Of a stretch of 64,000 nt of DNA, positions 61,838-64,000 are shown in pieces. The translations under genes and the position numbers were made by a program. Within the stretch, counting starts at the first letter, position 1. Each line of letters starts with the position of its first letter. Source of the stretch: Ardenticatenaceae bacterium (lineage in GTDB: Bacteria; Chloroflexota; Anaerolineae; Promineifilales; Promineifilaceae); NCBI GenBank assembly GCA_020634565.1, contig JACKBN010000018.1, forward strand, positions 62,001 through 126,000, read 5' to 3'. Below the pieces are notes generated by a model. It saw only the letters and a list, made by a program, of their open reading frames with translations. It was not told the origin of the DNA and ran no database searches.

Positions 61838-64000
61838 TGTTGCTGTAAGCTGCGTACTCGCAGTTCCTTTTTGCGCAACGCCTTGATCCCACTCACTGCG
61901 GCCTGGGCGGCAGACATCGTTGAAATGAGCAAAATGTTGTGCCGAATCGCTGCCGCCCGCAGCGCCGCCTGATCCTCATGCGCTTGTTGACCCAACGGCG
62001 TATTGATGATCAACTGAACCCCACCTGACGAGATGAGCCGGACTGTATTTAAGCCCGGCTCACTTGCTTTTGGCACCAATGTTACCGGCAAGTTCACCTG
62101 TTCCAGTGTTACGGCCGTTCCCTCTGTCGCGTACAATTTAAATCCCATCCGATGCAAATCACGCGCAATCTTGAGGGCAGTTGATTTGTCAAAATCATTC
62201 ACGGTAATAAGCACAGCGCCGGTTAATGGCAGCGGTGTTCCCACGGCCAGCTGCGACTTGGCAAAGGCATGGCCAAATTGGGAGGCATGCCCCATCACTT
62301 CACCCGTGCTGCGCATTTCTGGCCCCAGACGCGTGTCCGCACCGGGGAGCTTGTTAAAAGGCAGCACCGCTTCCTTCACAAAGAAGCCATCAATCGGGGG
62401 CATGTGCGTAAAATTCAGCTCTGCCAGTTGGCAGCCTGCCTGCACCTGAGCCGCAATACGAGCCACAGGCAACCCCGTGGCTTTACTGACAAAGGGTACA
62501 GTTCGGCTGGCCCGCGGATTGACCTCAATGACGTACACCACATCATCCTTAATGGCAAATTGCACGTTCATTAAGCCCCGCACATTCAGAGCCAACCCCA
62601 ACTTTTCTGTGTAATCCTGAATGATGCTCAGGTGATAGAGGCTGATTTTATAGGGCGGCAGCACACAGGCGCTGTCGCCTGAATGGATGCCCGCCTCTTC
62701 AATGTGCTGCATCACGCCAGCCATCACCACCCGTTCGCCATCAGCTACCGCATCTACATCCACCTCAAACGCATCTTCAATAAACTGGTCAATGAGCACT
62801 GGATTGCCAGGAGAGACTCGTGCCGCCTCGGCCAAAAAGCTGCGCAGCGAATCGTCATCGTAAGCGATGGCCATAGCCCGACCGCCCAGCACAAAAGACG
62901 GCCGTACCAGCACCGGATAGCCAATCTCATGAACCACTTCCAGCGCCTCTTCCATCGAGTTAGCCAGGCCCCACGCCGGATGGTCGATTTCCAGCCTATG
63001 CAGCAAATCGCCAAAACGGCCGCGCGCTTCAGCCAGGTCAATACTGTCGGGCGGCGTGCCCCAAATAGGCACCCCGGCAGCGGCCAAACCAGCCGTCAGA
63101 TTGATGGGCGTCTGACCGCCAAACTGCACAATCACCCCTTCTGGCTGCTCCAAATCAACAATGTTCAGCACATCTTCCAGAGTAAGCGATTCAAAGTAGA
63201 GGCGATCGGCCGTATCGTAATCGGTGCTAACCGTTTCCGGGTTACAGTTCACCATAATGGTTTCGTACCCCAGCTCTCGCAGAGCCCAACACGCCTGTAC
63301 GCAGCAGTAATCAAACTCGATACCCTGGCCAATCCGATTTGGCCCGCCACCTAAAATCATCACTTTTTTGCGATTCGTTGGATCGGCTTCGCAGGCAGAT
63401 TCATAAGTGGAATACAGGTAAGGCGTGTGTGCTTCAAATTCAGCCGCACAGGTATCAACGCGGTAGTAAACGGGGGTGATGCCCAGCGCCAAACGTTTTT
63501 GGCGTACGGCCGTTTCCGACCATCCCAACGCCTTAGCAATTACCACATCAGAAAAACCGTGCCGCTTTGCCTGACGCAGTAAGGGTGCCAACGCCGCATC
63601 TTCTGGCTGCGAGCCCAAAGCGATCAATTCTGCTTCAATTTCCAAAATCTCTTGCAACTGCACCACAAACCAGGGATCGATGGCTGTTTCGGCAATAATT
63701 TCCTGAGAGGAACGGCCGTTTCCCATCGCCACCGCCATCTGAAACAGTCGCTGTGCCGTAGGCACGCTTAATGCCGCCTCTGACGACTGCTCGGCTAAGG
63801 CCTGGCTGAAGCCCGGAATGCCGATGTCCAGCCCGCGAATTGCTTTGTTCAGCGCTTCGGTGAAGGTACGGCCGATGGCCATCACCTCACCCACGCTCTT
63901 CATCTGCGGGCCAAGCGTGGCGTCCACGCCGGGGAATTTCTCAAAGTTCCAGCGTGGAATTTTGACCACGCAATAATCAATACTTGGCTCAAAGCTAGCC
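61801..64000 (-). CDS. carB: carB, inverted partial copy (5' end beyond window)
   Basis: Mirror of 55871-58070. The reading frame is open to the right edge and covers about residues 345-1076: the rest of the first ATP-grasp half, the whole second half and the MGS-like domain. Whether it is complete further right depends on how far the palindrome extends. Two identical full carB genes back to back would be unusual, which is one reason to suspect an artefact. Confidence 0.75.
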   Translation of the reverse strand, partial: ASFEPSIDYCVVKIPRWNFEKFPGVDATLGPQMKSVGEVMAIGRTFTEALNKAIRGLDIGIPGFSQALAEQSSEAALSVPTAQRLFQMAVAMGNGRSSQEIIAETAIDPWFVVQLQEILEIEAELIALGSQPEDAALAPLLRQAKRHGFSDVVIAKALGWSETAVRQKRLALGITPVYYRVDTCAAEFEAHTPYLYSTYESACEADPTNRKKVMILGGGPNRIGQGIEFDYCCVQACWALRELGYETIMVNCNPETVSTDYDTADRLYFESLTLEDVLNIVDLEQPEGVIVQFGGQTPINLTAGLAAAGVPIWGTPPDSIDLAEARGRFGDLLHRLEIDHPAWGLANSMEEALEVVHEIGYPVLVRPSFVLGGRAMAIAYDDDSLRSFLAEAARVSPGNPVLIDQFIEDAFEVDVDAVADGERVVMAGVMQHIEEAGIHSGDSACVLPPYKISLYHLSIIQDYTEKLGLALNVRGLMNVQFAIKDDVVYVIEVNPRASRTVPFVSKATGLPVARIAAQVQAGCQLAELNFTHMPPIDGFFVKEAVLPFNKLPGADTRLGPEMRSTGEVMGHASQFGHAFAKSQLAVGTPLPLTGAVLITVNDFDKSTALKIARDLHRMGFKLYATEGTAVTLEQVNLPVTLVPKASEPGLNTVRLISSGGVQLIINTPLGQQAHEDQAALRAAAIRHNILLISTMSAAQAAVSGIKALRKKELRVRSLQQHHAASASPSLHS

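Larger units (their letters stand above)
1..64000. repeat. Highly iterated palindrome ACGGCCGT (about one hundred copies)
   Basis: Scanning by eye gives about 102 copies in the unique 59.9 kb, mean spacing near 600 bp. The core is usually extended to AACGGCCGTT or TACGGCCGTA. About one copy would be expected from base composition alone if G+C is near 53% (rough hand calculation). Inside genes the word reads as Thr-Ala-Val, Asn-Gly-Arg or Arg-Pro-x depending on frame. The longest empty stretch is 2064-5907. Confidence 0.9.
59936..64000 (-). repeat. Right arm of the perfect inverted duplication (continues beyond window)
   Basis: Reverse complement of 55871-59935. All genes in it are exact copies. 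It runs to the window edge, so the full length is at least 4,065 bp per arm. Confidence 0.95.

Noticed and set aside
55871..64000. Transposon or integron explanation of the inverted duplication
   Set aside because: No transposase, no terminal inverted repeats and no target duplication are visible; the arms are plain chromosomal genes mirrored without spacer.
1..64000. tRNA, rRNA, or prophage genes
   Set aside because: No cloverleaf with GGTTCGAATCC-like arm, no rRNA stretch and no phage structural or integrase gene was seen.

Overview
The window (64,000 bp) looks like chromosomal DNA of a free-living bacterium. The most likely source is a member of the Chloroflexota (Anaerolineae or Ardenticatenia-like). 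This is inferred from gene style: a LysM lipoprotein with repeated Val-Glu-Val-Thr-Arg words, zinc-ribbon/NHL proteins, many GAF/PAS kinases with NarL-type regulators, and paired AI-2E permeases. No rRNA or tRNA gene was found, so the assignment is not proven. The palindrome ACGGCCGT occurs about one hundred times, spread over both strands, coding and non-coding. This is the strongest sequence-level signature of the genome and behaves like the HIP1 palindrome of cyanobacteria.

Layout. 1-2193: GH31 glycosidase running off the left edge. 2272-5607: a Roco (LRR-Roc-COR) GTPase with eleven nearly identical LRR units and no ACGGCCGT. 5933-7244: an overlapping pair, a phosphoribosyltransferase-like protein and a guanylate-kinase-like protein. 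7458-9506: two STAS proteins and a LysM lipoprotein. 9646-14541: a MarR regulator with a clear promoter/operator, a heterodimeric ABC exporter and a terminator. 14574-19116: a stress block (Dps, CsbD, SDR-like fragment, two AI-2E permeases, GlsB/YeaQ). 19289-29284: a signalling block with three NarL/LuxR-type regulators, one stand-alone receiver, two HisKA_3-type kinases (one lacking the phospho-acceptor His), a potassium channel, a phosphodiesterase and MscL. A shared G/C-block motif lies upstream of several of these genes. 29335-35015: lipid kinase, bacterial expansin, radical SAM protein, receiver-DUF309 fusion, and an epimerase-MerR operon with a typical 19-bp-spacer MerR promoter. 35381-45006: GH3 beta-glucosidase, Ca2+-type P-ATPase, tandem PIG-L deacetylases, zinc-ribbon/NHL protein, membrane histidine kinase. 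45057-52490: TgpA-like transglutaminase and DUF58 protein separated by three oxidoreductases, then an alpha/beta hydrolase. 52937-58070: carA, a methyltransferase, carB.

From 55871 on, the window is a perfect inverted duplication centred between 59935 and 59936. Everything from 59936 to 64000 is the reverse complement of 55871-59935, with no spacer and no mismatch in the stretches compared. It repeats DUF2062, GlsB, CBS and the 3' two thirds of carB. This may be an assembly or fold-back artefact; a real hairpin or inverted duplication is the alternative.

Together the genes suggest an organism that degrades plant-type polysaccharides (GH31, GH3, expansin). It also carries an osmotic/general stress programme (Dps, CsbD, GlsB, MscL, K+ channel, AI-2E permeases) under a local set of NarL-type regulators. 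All functions are inferred from sequence motifs read by eye; no database search was run.
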